From positions 20,263,641 through 20,327,640 of the forward strand of contig NW_023601433.1 in assembly GCF_014898055.3 (NCBI RefSeq): 64,000 nt of DNA, written 5' to 3'. The position numbers and the translations under genes are program-made. Positions 22,801-34,376 of the stretch are shown piece after piece (the first letter of the stretch is position 1; every line of letters starts with the position of its first letter). The notes beneath the pieces were generated by a model, which saw only the letters and a program-made list of their open reading frames with translations, made no database searches and was not told the DNA's origin. This DNA is from Talpa occidentalis (taxonomy: Eukaryota > Chordata > Mammalia > Eulipotyphla > Talpidae).

Positions 22801-23476
22801 CGGGTCCGTTAGTACGCAGATGCCCTAGACGGAGGGACGGGTTCCCTGTCAGTGGAGGGCACCCCTGTAAGCCAGGGACAAGCGGCGAACTCGGCCTCTT
22901 CCAAAACTGCAGGCACACATGCCAGTGCGGAAAGCCCCGGGCAAGCCAGAACCACTCAAAGGGGAAGAGTCCTCACCTGGCCCAGCAGCGCTGATGAGCC
23001 CCAGTCTCCACCCCTGGCCGGAGCCTGACCCCGTGCACCCGACTCTGCCTGTGCACAGGTGCAGTTCCTAGAGCCGCCGCTAGGGTGTGATGGTGAGGGG
23101 TTTCTGGGACCCTCAGCCCCCACGGGGCTGGGGCCTCCTCTGCACCCATGGGGGTATGGGATTGTCTTCCCCCTGGGGGAACGGGGCCCTCTTCCCCTTC
23201 GCGGAAGCCCAAATCTTCCTCCCGGGGCATGCCTGCACCCTCCTCACGCAATCACAGCCCCAGCGGCGGGGCCGTCCGCCTGCAGACGCCCTAGACGAGG
23301 GCCGGGGTCTCTGTCAGTGGATGGCACCCCCTGTAAGTCAGGGACAAGCGGTCCCGCGGCCTCTTCCAAAACTGCAGGCACACAGGCCAGCGCGGAATGC
23401 CCCAGGCAAGCCAGCACCACTCAAAGGGGAAGAGTCCTCACCTGGCCCAGCAGCGCTGATGAGCCCCACTCTCCGC

Positions 23477-23576
23477 NNNNNNNNNNNNNNNNNNNNNNNN
23501 NNNNNNNNNNNNNNNNNNNNNNNNNNNNNNNNNNNNNNNNNNNNNNNNNNNNNNNNNNNNNNNNNNNNNNNNNNNN
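23477..23576. other. Assembly gap (100 N)
   Basis: Exactly 100 N, the usual placeholder for unknown gap length. It cuts the satellite on the left, and on the right the sequence restarts inside a SINE tail that corresponds to 1891 in copy 1. Confidence 0.98.
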
Positions 23577-23970
23577 TCTTGTATGCATAAATAAATAAAA
23601 ATTTTACAAAATAAATACAAGAGGCCTGAAGTTGTGCATAAACTATGGGAAGAAAAAACAGAATTTTGAATGGAGCAATGACCATTCCATAAAACAAAAT
23701 TTGAAATAACTGATAAAACTTTCCTGTGATTATTTCATTGCCTTTGCAAAAAGAAATATAGAACATAATAGAATGAAAATCCTGTATTCCAAATCAACTT
23801 GTCACAGATTGATATAAATCGAGTGTCCTGCCTAACAGAACACTTTTATTTTCTCATCTCATCTACAAGTGAAAACATGGTTATTTCAGCAGAGGTCCAT
23901 CATTGACAGGAAAGCTGGCAGTATCAAGATTATATTGATTCACTTGTGGTAGTTCAACAGTGGTTTTGAT

Positions 23971-24775
23971 AGAGGAATTGTCAGGCCTAGTCTCCCAGCC
24001 AGGAACAGATCCCAGGCTGCAAGGGCAGCACTGAGTCCCAGCCACTAGACCCCCACGGGTTGGTGTCTCACGAAGCCTCAGCAGGAACTTCGCAGACTCT
24101 CAGGCAAGCAAGCGAGAAGGGGCAGATTAGTTTAGAGAAAGAAAAAGTTTATTGAGGAGGGACTCCCAGGCCATGAAACCAGGCCAGGGAGGGGCAAGGA
24201 AGCCACAGTGGAGTCGTGTCTCAGGGAATATATACCTTTTTTCCCTCATTATTCTAAAGCTCCACCAGTCTCTTTGTAATTGGTAAGTTCTCGGCTGTTT
24301 CACTTAACTTGCTACTTAGAGGGGGATCTTCACATTCCTTATCTAACAGGTTTGTCTTTCCCCATTTGTTGCATCTTTATCTTTATGGCCCACTCCTCTG
24401 GATGGGCATCCCTGCATTGAAGTTAAACAGCTGCCCTTCTAATTTGTCCATAAATTAAACCACTCTCCATTTCCCCAATCTCTACCTCCCTTTATCACCT
24501 GAAGTAAACCAAGGCCAGCATTAACATTGTTGTCCTTGGTCCTGGGATGTTTGTTTTTCCAGGTGGAATTGGTTACACTCCTCTTGCTGCCCTTATCTCT
24601 GAAGCCTTCCTCAACTCTCGGAGGTCCCCTCCTGCAGTGTCCCTAAAACTGCCTAATTACCCTAACTTGCCCTGTGTCTCAGTTTTATTTCTGGGTAAAC
24701 TTGTAAACCATACAAGTGTTACAGGACAGCCCAAACCCTGCAAACCTGCCTATTCTATATAGGGTTCTGCCATCC
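23971..24775 (-). mobile_element. LTR-like dispersed repeat, copy c
   Basis: Duplicate of 2287-3115. About 22 bp around the AATAAAG segment (near 2483-2505 in copy b) are missing here, so the sequence goes directly from AGTTTATTGAGG to GACTCCCAGGCC. Confidence 0.5.
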
Positions 24776-25224
24776 GCCGCATTAACACAAAACATGAGAC
24801 TTCAACGGGAAGGAACTTTAATACAATTAGGAAACAATAGAGGAAAGCCAAAGAATCTGGTTTCTAAATAAAGCACCTGAAGTTACCCGTCCCCTCGTGG
24901 GTAAAACTCCATCCAAATGGGACTGGCCCAGAGCAAGGCCCCAAAGCCTGCCACAAGTCTAAAGCATCTTCCCGGGGGGACCCACAGAAAAGGGTCAGAA
25001 ACAACCAGACAAGCCCCGAAGGAAAAGAGCAAAATCAAAATCAAGATAAAAGCTGCCATTGTCACCTCCCTAGAGGTCTCACCCACATCTGTGTCACCCC
25101 GTCCACGACCAAAAGACAGCACAGTTTCTTCACGTGTCTCTAGGCTCCAAGTGCCTCCTCCAGGTCTCCTTCTGGCTCCATTCTGCTTCCTTCCTCAGTC
25201 TTCTCTGCAGCTTCTTCTCTCCCT
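24776..25224. other. Unassigned sequence, duplicate of 3116-3563
   Basis: A plus-strand frame of 133 codons at 24917-25318 begins Met-Gly-Leu-Ala-Gln-Ser. It is longer than its counterpart only because of a 1-bp deletion, which argues against a conserved protein. No domain is recognised. Confidence 0.3.
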
Positions 25225-25726
25225 GCTCAGCTCCACCCTCCCTTGGGTGGGCCAGGAAACCTGGAACCTCCACCTTTCCTGGGGACCACCCTGTTATACA
25301 AGGTCAGAAGTATCATAAATGATGAGAGTGCTATGGCTCAAAGAAAAGGAAGAAAGAAAGAAAAAAAAAACATTGGGAATAGCAAGAGACATTCAAGGAA
25401 CCAAAGAATGCCAACAATATTTAACTCCCATTTTTTAAAAAGGGGATTTTATTTTTGGCTAAAAAGGTACCCTTTAAATGAATTTTGTCCACTGTCAATG
25501 AAAGGAAGTCACTGACATAGAGCAGACGGCTATTGCCATGTCTATCCATGACCTTTATTGTTTGTGACATGGTGACTTTCAAGGTAGCAAAAATGGCAAC
25601 AGATGTTCTAGTATCAACCCATTTGAGCAATGTTGAAATGGAATTGCACACAGGCCCCACAAAATGGACATCCTCACCAACATTTCCACCCCAGAAAATA
25701 ACACCTTTTTAGACATTACAGAAAAT
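25225..25726. other. Segment present only in copy 2, unassigned part
   Basis: Start of the 2339 bp absent from copy 1. It contains an A/G-rich run near 25345-25372. Part of 25430-25730 (for example the T-run then AAAAGGTACCC) may be decayed L1 or other old repeat, but I cannot place it. Confidence 0.35.
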
Positions 25727-25743
25727 AACACATACATTTTTTT

Positions 25744-26010
25744 AAAAGATTTATTTATTTATTTATAAAAGCACTGGGTACAGTCAGAAGCGCAGGAGGG
25801 TGAGAGAATTCACCAGAGCCAGAGCAGGGAGCAGAGTAGACAGAAGGACCAAAGTACACTGTTGAGGGGAGCAGCCGGTGGCAGGAGAGATCTGCGCCAT
25901 GTGGGCCCCTCCTCCCATGGCCTGGGAGCAGCCAGGGATGGAACCGGCACTGCAGAGGCTGTGGGCAGCTTCGCAAACCAGCACTCAATGCTGCGCCACC
26001 GGGGAGGCCC
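25744..26010 (-). mobile_element. tRNA-derived SINE with 17-bp target-site duplication
   Basis: A full-length minus-strand SINE, flanked by identical 17-bp direct repeats AACACATACATTTTTTT at 25727-25743 and 26011-26027. The good head (CGCCACCGGGGAGGCCC) and perfect flanking repeats mark it as a fairly recent L1-driven insertion. It is present only in copy 2 because the surrounding segment is absent from copy 1. Confidence 0.9.
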
Positions 26011-26094
26011 AACACATACATTTTTTTATTAACACTCTGTTTTATGAATGTTCCATAACTGGAAAAAAGTAACAAACCTAGATGGGACTTCCTA

Positions 26095-27555
26095 TCTGTA
26101 AGCAATTTACAGATTCAGTGCAATTTCAATGAAAATTTCAATGGTGTTCTTCAACAAAATGGAACCAATGCTGTTCAAATTCATATGGAATCACAAAGCC
26201 TCGAGCAGCGAAAGTTCTGACTAAAAGGGAGGAATAATGGAGGTCTGACACTCCCAGACATCCAACAATATGACAAAGCTGTTATAATAAAAACTGTGTT
26301 GGGACAAAAACAGACACAGAGACCAATGGAATCAAAGTTAAGCCCAGAAATAAAAGCACACATATATGGTGAGCTAACCTATGACATAGGAGCAAAGAAT
26401 ATACATTGGAGAAAAATCGCCTCTTCCATAAATGGTGCTGGGGAAACTGGATTACAACATGCAAAAGAATGAACTAGACCACTATCTCACACAATACACA
26501 AACCAACTCAAGTGGATGAAAGACTTGCATGTGAAACCTGGCACCATCGAATATACAGAAGGAAACACTGGACAACACTCAATGACATGATCCTCAGAAA
26601 CATCTTTGAGGATTCTTCTCCAGAAGCAAGGAAAACCAGGGAGAATGTAAACGGTTGGGGCTACAGCAAGAGACAATGATCAAAACAAAGAGATACCCCG
26701 CTGAATGGGAGAAAATATCAGCACACCACATGACAGCTAAGGGACTGATATCAAAGATCTACAAAGAGCTTACATGACTCAACAAAAACAAAAAACCCAG
26801 TCCAAAAAAATGGGCAGAAGTAAAAAGACACTTCTCCAAAGAAGAAATGCAAATGGCCAACAGGCATAGAAAAAATGTTCAGCATCACTAATTCAGGGAA
26901 ATGCAAATCAAAACCACAATGAGGGACCACCTCACTCCAGTGAGAATGCTCCTCATTAAGAAAAAAACAAAACTGGCAATAACAAATGCTGGAGAAGCGG
27001 TGGAGACAAAGGAGCCTCTGATGCTGCTGGTGGGAGCGCAAACTGGTCCAGCCACTATAGGCAGCTGTGTGGAGGTTCCTCAGAACACTGAAAATGGGTC
27101 TACACATGATCCAGAGTTCCACTCCTAGGAATCTACCCAAGGGACAAAAAAAAACAAAACAAAACAGGAAACCTGAACTCCTGTGCTTATTGCAGCACTA
27201 TTTACAGTAGCCATGACATGGAAACAACTCAACTGCCACAAAACAGATGAATGGATCAAAAAGTTGTGGTACAGTTACACCGCGGAGTATTTATTGCTCA
27301 TAATCAAAAAAGACAAATTCATGCTGTTTGTGGTGATACAGATTGAGCTGGAAGGGATGATGTTAGCCACAGTAAGGCAGGAGAAAGAGAAATATCAGGT
27401 GGTTTCTTACGTGGGAAATATAGAGAAACTGAACAAAAGGTAGAGAAAAAGACAACCCTAGCAGGCTGACCAAGACCTGAGGCCCCCAGCGGGGAGGGGG
27501 AGGGAGGGGGTGAACAGAGGGGAGGGAAGGGCACAAGGGATTATTGTGATGGGGC
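26095..27555 (+). mobile_element. Old LINE-1 3' fragment
   Basis: A plus-strand L1 remnant running from the ORF2 thumb region through the Cys/His region and Trp-rich C terminus to a G-rich 3' UTR near 27480-27530. The reading is broken many times, and it is clearly more diverged than the other L1s here: the 26901-27128 translation keeps only short L1 blocks. It lies wholly in the segment missing from copy 1. Confidence 0.75.
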
Positions 27556-27563
27556 ACGGGGTT

Positions 27564-28232
27564 ATTTTGGTGGGAGCACTATGGGGACCACCCCTGAGGG
27601 GAGACACCAATAACTAAAAAAATGAACAATGATGCAAGAAAAGAAAAAAAAAAAAAAGATGAGCTTGGGGAAAGGGAAGACCCTAAGACAATATAAATTA
27701 ATAAATGTTCCTAAAGGGGGTCTCACCTGAACAATGCTGCAGGCACTGCCGAGGCATCCTCTCCTCACCAATTGTTCTAGAGCTCCAGGAATTTTCTCTG
27801 GTAAGTGCAGTAATTAAGCCTGCTGCCTGGGAATCATTAGAAAAAGGCTAATTTAAAAAAAGATTTATTTATTTATACAAGAACCGGGTTCAGGCCAGAT
27901 GCGCCAACCAGAGCCCTAGCGCCTTCCCTCCCTGGGCCTCACCTGTCTGCTCCCCGCCACCGGCTCCCCAGGTAATGGGGCAGCAGCGCCCCTACGGGGT
28001 TCCTGAAGGACCAGGCTTACCCCAGCCGAACCTCACCCCGAGTCAGGGGCCAGCAGGGCCTGAATGAGCGTGCACGTTCAGTAGCAGCGCAGGTGCAGAC
28101 AGGTGTGCTGGGCTGGGCTGGGCACGCAGGAACTCCCTGAGGCAAAGGCCCTGGATGCAGGCCCTGGAGGGGCGGGTCCCAAATAAACACTGAGATGCAG
28201 ACAAATGCCTCCTCCTCGCTCAAAATACTGTG
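27564..28232. other. Unassigned sequence, duplicate of 3564-4232
   Basis: Includes the SINE tail fragment at 27851-27900 on the minus strand. Nothing else is recognised. Confidence 0.35.
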
Positions 28233-28490
28233 ACCCTACATTATCCGCTAGTCATTAAAAGGGCAAACAAAGTGGCTTGAATTTCTGGGAAAGATTATTT
28301 TTATAAACCATTCTTAAAAATCCTCTTACCTGAAGCTGACATAAAGGCATGACTAGGGACCACCCTACATTATCCGCTAGTCATTAAAAGGGCAAACAAA
28401 GTGGCTTGAATTTCTGGGAAAGATTATTTTTTTAAACAATTCTTAAAAATCCCCTTACCTGAAGCTGAGATAAAGGCATGACTAGGGACC
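28233..28490 (+). repeat. 129-bp tandem duplication, copy 2
   Basis: Same internal tandem duplication as at 4233-4490, so it arose before the large duplication. Confidence 0.75.
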
Positions 28491-28757
28491 ACCCTGGTGG
28501 GGAAGGGGTTAAGCACCACACTGTGAAGCCATCCCCAGCCTCTGGAGCCCCAGTTCCATCCCCAGCCAGGAAGGTGACCCACGGGGAGCCACAGACCTCT
28601 CCTGTCTTCCCGCTGCTCCCCTCAGCAGTGGATTTCAGTCAGTCCACCGGTTCTGTTCCCTGCACTGTCTCTGGTGAATTCCCTTACCCCACCCCCACAT
28701 CTCTGCCCTGCACCCGAGCTCTTGTATTCATAAGTAAATAAATCTGCAAAAAAAATA
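28486..28757 (+). mobile_element. tRNA-derived SINE, copy 2
   Basis: Duplicate of 4486-4757 with substitutions such as CACCACAC for CACCACCC. Confidence 0.8.
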
Positions 28758-28765
28758 AAATAAAA

Positions 28766-29143
28766 TGAAGTATAACAGTTCTCCCGACTTACACATCACG
28801 AAATATGGCTGGGAACGCCCTGGCTGAGGACCGATGTACTGACAAGGGACCCCAGAAGCTGATCAGTGGAATGCCTTGTCCATAAGATTAGAACAATGGC
28901 TGGGGATTAGGGTGTGTCATGAAGTAGATAAGGAGGGCAGACTCACAATCCCTAATCTTCTACACCCACCCTTCCCCTTTCTATCATCTCCATGCCCTTA
29001 ATCTCCTTTTGCTCTTCCCCCTCACAACCAATACCGTGGGCCAATAAAAGGGCCAGGATCTTGCTCTTCAGCAATATCCTGCATTATGAAGCCTGCTCCA
29101 CGACTCCCATTTCTTTATCAGTGTGATGTTGCCTGGTGCAACA
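28766..29143 (+). mobile_element. ERV 5' LTR remnant, copy 2
   Basis: Duplicate of 4765-5142, again ending in CA two bases before the primer-binding site at 29146. The AATAAAAGGGCC element and CCAAT-like box are kept. Confidence 0.55.
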
Positions 29144-29145
29144 AA

Positions 29146-29163
29146 TGGCTCCCAAACAGGGAC
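29146..29163 (+). promoter_or_regulatory. Retroviral primer-binding site, copy 2
   Basis: Identical to 5145-5162 and complementary to the tRNA-Lys3 3' end with two differences. Confidence 0.65.
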
Positions 29164-29232
29164 CCCACACCCTGCTTCTCAAGCCTGGAGACGGGAATTG
29201 GACATCCTCTCAAGCCTGGCCAAAAGGCTTCA

Positions 29233-29440
29233 CAGACCCAGAGTCTGCAACGAAGCGGTAAGAAGGTGTTTTCAGTCATGTCTTTCCTATCTTTTTCTTC
29301 CAAATCAGCCTGGTAAAAGGCCCACAGATTCTGAGTCTGTGATGTGACTTTCTTCCAAATCAGCCAGGTAAAAGGCCCACAGAGCCAGACTCTGTGATGA
29401 TAATCAGCCTGGTGAAAGGCCCACAGACACTGAGTCTGTG
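29233..29440 (+). repeat. Four ERV-leader stem-loops, copy 2
   Basis: The stems at 29233-29247, 29323-29341, 29378-29396 and 29422-29440 are all unchanged from copy 1. The one difference is in the loop of the fourth hairpin (ACTGA instead of ACCGA). Confidence 0.6.
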
Positions 29441-29818
29441 ATGTTAACTTTCTTCAGTGAGTTTTTCAGTTAAATCTTTACTCTCTCTCTTGGAAACATG
29501 AGTGATAATCTCACACCCCTTCAGATCAAAGATCTTAACCTCTCTTCTCCTGTTTTCCCCATGCATGGTCCATAAAAATTGTTCCATTATCTTAAAAATG
29601 TTTGGTCTCAATAATAATAAAGCAAAAACAATATAAATCCAAAGGATTATTTCTTAAAAATACAAACTCTAAAATATTTTAGCATCTCAAATTTAGTAAC
29701 AACTGCCTGTCTTTAAAATTTTGGTGACCTTGGGCCCCCAGTCTTAAGTAATGGTTAAAATTAAACACTTTATCTATATAAGGATTTTAACTTCTATCTC
29801 ATTAAAAAATCTTGACAT

Positions 29819-30092
29819 ATGGGGCCTCCCTGGTAATATAGGGGTTGAAGTCTCAACACTGTTGAGCTATCTCAGAACAGTACATTAAGGGTTAGATCCT
29901 GGCTGGGGAGTTGGCCCACAATACACAGCCAGCCTCTCCTGCCTCAGCCGGCTTCTCCCCTCAACAGCATGTTTCGGTAGATCATCTGTTCTCACCACTC
30001 TCAGGTTGGTCTTTTCACCCCCACACATCTGGCTTACACCCTAGTTCTTATGTATATAAATAGATAAAAAAACCTTTAAAAATAAATAATTT
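29819..30092 (+). mobile_element. tRNA-derived SINE, copy 2
   Basis: Duplicate of 5818-6090. Confidence 0.75.
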
Positions 30093-30327
30093 GACTTCTT
30101 AAAATTAACACATGGCCAAAATTTTAAATAAAAATCAAGAGATCTCTGTTTATTCTTGTCTTCTACCTCCGGAGGATGAAATATAAATGGCACCTATACA
30201 AACTCCCCAATTTTGATCATGATCTAAATTTGGTAAACTAGTGTAAATTCAATGGTTTAATTTAAAAGATACATGTCTTTAGGTTTTAAGATCGGGTGTT
30301 AATATTTAATGTTTAAATGTGTTTTCT

Positions 30328-31148
30328 TGCTGCACCCCCCCCCTGCAGTGACCTTCAGGGCTAATGGCTGTTGCCATGGTCCCTGAGGTCCGGCTTGGGC
30401 AAGGAACCATGCGCGCAGGGGGAGAACAGCAAACTCCCTAAGATGCAGAGAAGCCGAATGCCTGCCAAGAGATAACGACCACCAGAAGCCGCCACAAAGA
30501 TGGTTAAAAGAAATGCTGACCACCTGGAACCTTATCTCGCTTTCTCAAGGCCCACAAACTTTATTCTGCTACAACTGTCTCTCTAAAATCTTTCCTTTTT
30601 CTGGTCATTGATTGCTAATTTAAAAACATACATAGTTTAATAATTAGGCTAATGCAAATGAAACATTACTAAACACTGTGTAATAATAGTATTGTTAGTT
30701 TAATAATCTTTCTATTATGTGCTTGACTTTAGTACCTATGATATTAACTGCATTATAAAATAAATTCACCCATGACAATTATGAGTAAAAATGAGTAGGT
30801 AATAGTGATAGTGCAACTAGAAAATAATTATATAGAACAGTAGAAAAAATTTATAGCCTGTCCAATTAGGAATGAGGCTAGGTCCAGATGTAACTTCGGA
30901 CATAAATCACTGCCCTGTCAATTAAGCTAAGCCTATGAGCAAACTGATCTCTTTGATGTTCACTGTTCCTATGCCTTTAGAAAAAACATATATATACTGA
31001 CCACTAGCTTAATAAAGGCGCACTCAGATTTACACTCTCTCTTGAAGTGTGTCTGTTTGTCATTTCTTTAGCCGAATCCCTGACCACCCTGCGCAGTCTC
31101 TCAACCCTGAGACGGCCTCATCGTCTACTGCTGTGCTGGTCTGCGGCA
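30328..31148 (+). mobile_element. Solo LTR, 821 bp, with 6-bp target-site duplication
   Basis: The element starts TGCTGCACC and ends GTCTGCGGCA, so it has the TG...CA ends of an LTR. It is flanked by TTTTCT at 30322-30327 and 31149-31154. The matching place in copy 1 (near 6321-6327) has a single TTTTCT and no insert, which is a clean pre-integration site. Inside are a TATATATAC stretch near 30990 and AATAAAGG near 31011, followed by T-rich sequence, giving plus-strand orientation. A 6-bp duplication is common for class II (betaretrovirus-like) elements. There is no internal retroviral sequence. Confidence 0.88.
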
Positions 31149-31640
31149 TTTTCTTAAAAGGTAAAAATTGTGTTGTTCAACAAACACCGGTAATTAACTA
31201 AATTTCCTTTACAGAAAGACGAACCCACTCTTAAAAATCTTTGTTAGTATAAATGAGTATGTTATGTTAGTATAAGTAAGTAAGTTTGTTAATCCTGTAA
31301 AAAGCTTTTTCTAAAACAATAAGCTCTTCATCCTGTGGGTAATAATCCTACCTCCCCTCAAAACAATTATAAAGAACAACTTAGTGCTCCCTTTACATGA
31401 GGGTGTTAAAAAACATTTACTGGACTCTTCTGAGTCTGACCCTGATCACAAGGCCTCTTCAGAGGTTAGTGGTGGGGAATTTTTTAATCAAGTAGAGGAT
31501 GCTACAGCACCCTCCACCTGAACTCTCTAACAAGCTTCAAGAAATTCTTAGAGCATTTCAGTCTTTTGCCACTCATTCTAATCTGCCAATGTCTCAAGAT
31601 TCTTGTCAGCAAAACTTAGTTAAAAAAAATGCTTAAAGAA

Positions 31641-31870
31641 GGGCCTCCCTGGTGGTGCAGGCGGTTGAGTGTCGCAATGTGAGTCTGTCCACAGCCTCTG
31701 TATTGTTGGTTTGATCCCAAATGGCGGGTGAGGATATACACTGCTGCTCCACTCAGCAGTGTATATTGTCAGTCTGCCTGTTCTGTTCCCCGCTCTGTCT
31801 CTGGTGAATCCTCACACCATCCTGCACATCAGGCCTATACCCCGGTTCTTCCATAAATAAATATTTAAAA
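31641..31870 (+). mobile_element. tRNA-derived SINE, copy 2
   Basis: Duplicate of 6806-7033 with the same flanking repeats around TTAAAGAA. Confidence 0.85.
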
Positions 31871-31962
31871 AATGTTTAAAGAATGCTGTAAACGAGAGGG
31901 ACCTTTTGCATTTCCTGTTAGTACAAAAAGGAGTTGTGTAACCCATGATAATATCCCCTTTC

Positions 31963-33699
31963 GTATTTTTTTAATTTAAATTGTATTTTTATATTCCCCA
32001 TACAATTGCAACCCCCCTTATTTTGACCCCAATCCCTCCTTTCCCTGCCCCCCATCCCCCATAGACTGTCTTTGGTTCATAGTTGTTTGCTGATTTAAAT
32101 ATTTTCTTTCTTATATTTTTTTCCTGGTCCCTTATTTAAGTTTTCTACATTCCTGCTATGAGTTTTTCTTTTTCTTTCTGGCTTATTTCACTGAGCATGA
32201 TCCCTTCCAGCTCCATCCATGTTGCTGCAAATTGCATGTGTTTATCTTTTTTTGAATGCTGAGTAATATTCCATGGTGTATATGTACCACATCTTCTTGA
32301 TCCAGTCACCTATTTTTGGGCATTTGGGTTGTTTCCAAAGCTTAGCTATTGTAAATAGTGCTGCTATAAACATAGGGGTGCAGGTGCTCTTTGGAATTGA
32401 TGTTTCTGTGCCCTTTGGGTAAATACCTAGGAGTGGAATTGCTGGATCATATGGTTGCTCTATGTTTAGCAGGTCCAGAAATCTCCACACAGCTCTCCAT
32501 GGTGGTTGGACCAGTTTGCACTCCCACCAACACTGCAGGAGAGTTCCTTTTTCTCCACATCCTCGCCAACATTTGTTGTTGCTAGTTTTCTTAATATATG
32601 TGCCATTCTCACTGGTGTAAGATGGTATCTCATGGTAGTTTTGATTTGCATTTCCCTGATTACAAGTGATGTTGAACATTTTTTCATATGCCTGTTGGCC
32701 ATTTGCATTTCCTCTTCAGAGAAGTTTCTTTTCCGCTCTTCTGCCCATTTTTGAGTGGATTATTTTCTTTGTTGTTGTTGAGTCTCATCAGATCTTTGTA
32801 GATTTTTGTGATCAGTCCTTTATCATTAGTGTTGTGTGCAAAAATGTTCTCCCAGTCTGTGGGGTTTCTCTTTGTTTTTGTTACTGTCTTTTGTGCTGTG
32901 CAGAAGCTCTTTAATTTGATGTAGTCCCAGCTGTTTATCTGTGCCTTCACTATCACTGCTTGGGGTGATATGTCTGTAAAGATGTCTTTGATGTACATAT
33001 CATGTAGTGTTTTGCCTATATTTTCTTCTATGTATTTTATGGTTTCAGGTCTTATGTCTAGTTCTTTAATCCATTTTGAGTTGATTTTTGTGTATGGTGT
33101 GAGGTAGTGGTCAAGCTTCATTCTTTTGCATGTAGCGTCCCAGTTTTCCCAGCACCATTTAGTGAACAAACTGTCTTTGCTCCAATGCATAGTCTTTGCT
33201 CCTTTGTCAAAGATTAGTTGACCATAAATCTGTGGGTTTATTTCTGGATTTTCTATTTGATTCCATTGGTCTGTGTGTCTGTTCTTGTTCCAATACCATG
33301 CAGTTTTGATGATTATGGTTGTGTAGTATAGTTTGAAGTCTGGGAGTGTGATGCCTCCATTCCCTTCTTTTTATTTCAGTTGAGATTTGGCTATTTGGGT
33401 TTTTTGTTGATTCCATATGAATTTCATCAATAATTGTTCTATTTCTTTGACGAATGACATTGAAATTTTTATTGGAATAGCATTGAATCTGTATATTGCT
33501 TTGGTAGGATGGCCATTTTAATAATGTTTATTCTTCCAATCTATCAGCAGGGGATATCTTTCCATTTCTTTGTGTTTTCTTATATTTCTTTTAACAGTGT
33601 TTTATAGTTTTCTTTGTATAGGTCCTTTACCAACTTTGAGGTTATTTTTATCTTTTGTAGCTAAATGTGTTTTCTGGAGACAGAGAAAGACTGGGTTTT
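31963..33699 (-). mobile_element. LINE-1 3' part, copy 2
   Basis: Duplicate of 7128-8864, with the same internal ORF2 deletion. The frames 33190-32684 and 32679-32242 are slightly longer than in copy 1 because of scattered differences. Confidence 0.85.
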
Positions 33700-34376
33700 A
33701 TTTCTTTTTTTTGTGTTTAATTTTTTTTCTTTATTTTTATATTCCCCATACAATTTCAACCCCCCCATTTTGACCCAATCCCTCCCCTCCTTCCACCCAC
33801 CCCCCCAAAAGTGTCTCTGGTTCATAGATTTTTGTTGATTTTGATTTTCACTTTCTTATAGTTATTAATTTTCCTGGTCCCTTATTTAAGATTTCTAGAT
33901 TCCTGCTATGAGTGAGACCATCCAGTATTTTTCTTTTTCTTTCTGGCTTATTTCGCTGAGCATGATCCCTTCCAGCGCCATCCATGTATATATGTACCAC
34001 ATCTTCTTGATCCAGTCATCTATTTTTGGGCATTTGGGCTGTTTCCAAAGCTTAGCTATTGTAAATAGTGCTGCTATAAACATAGGGGTGCAGGTGTTCT
34101 TTGGAATTGATGTTTCTGTGTCCTTCGGGTAAATACCTCGGAGTGGAATTGCTGGATCATATGGAAGCTCTATGTTTAGTAGGTCCAGAAATCTCCACAC
34201 AGCTCTCCATAGTGGTTGGACCAGTTTGCACTCCCACCAACAGTGCAGAAGAGTTCCTTTTTCTCCACACCCTCGCCAACATTTGTTGTTGCTAGTTTTT
34301 TTAATATGTGCCATTCTCACTGGTGTAAGATGGTATCTCATGGTAGTTTTGATTTGCATTTCCCTGATTACAAGTG
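33700..34376 (-). mobile_element. Nested LINE-1 3' fragment, copy 2
   Basis: Duplicate of 8865-9544, with the same breakpoint in the host L1, so the nesting predates the duplication. Confidence 0.75.

Larger units (their letters stand above)
12533..23476 (+). repeat. GC-rich tandem satellite, left arm (first array)
   Basis: About two dozen head-to-tail units. The CTCF-like box recurs at 12957, 13405, 13851, 14298, 14746 and 15196 (spacing 446-450 bp), then 16094, 16559, 17023, 17486, 17951, 18884, 19813, 20280, 20744, 21211, 22145 and 22610 (spacing 463-467 bp or twice that). Three blocks differ in subfamily: to about 16.0 kb, 16.0-19.3 kb and 19.3-23.5 kb. Units share GAGTCCTCACCTGGCCCAGC, a GC-box cluster, the CTCF-like box, paired CCCCCATGGGGG-type boxes and a CCTCTTCCAAAACTGCAGG box. 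Long open frames occur in several frames but follow the GC content. The array runs into a 100-N gap. Confidence 0.92.
29441..31962 (+). mobile_element. ERV internal remnant, copy 2
   Basis: Duplicate of 5440-7125, interrupted by SINEs at 29819-30092 and 31641-31870 and by the solo LTR at 30328-31148. The coding-like pieces carry the same stops as copy 1. Confidence 0.35.

Noticed and set aside
12533..23476. CRISPR-like regular spacing
   Set aside because: Whole 450-467-bp units repeat, with no short repeat plus unique spacer structure, and the context is a mammalian genome.
24917..25318. 133-codon frame beginning Met-Gly with a myristoylation-like pattern
   Set aside because: The counterpart at 3255-3482 ends differently because of one base, no family is recognised, and the composition is ordinary for repeat-derived DNA.
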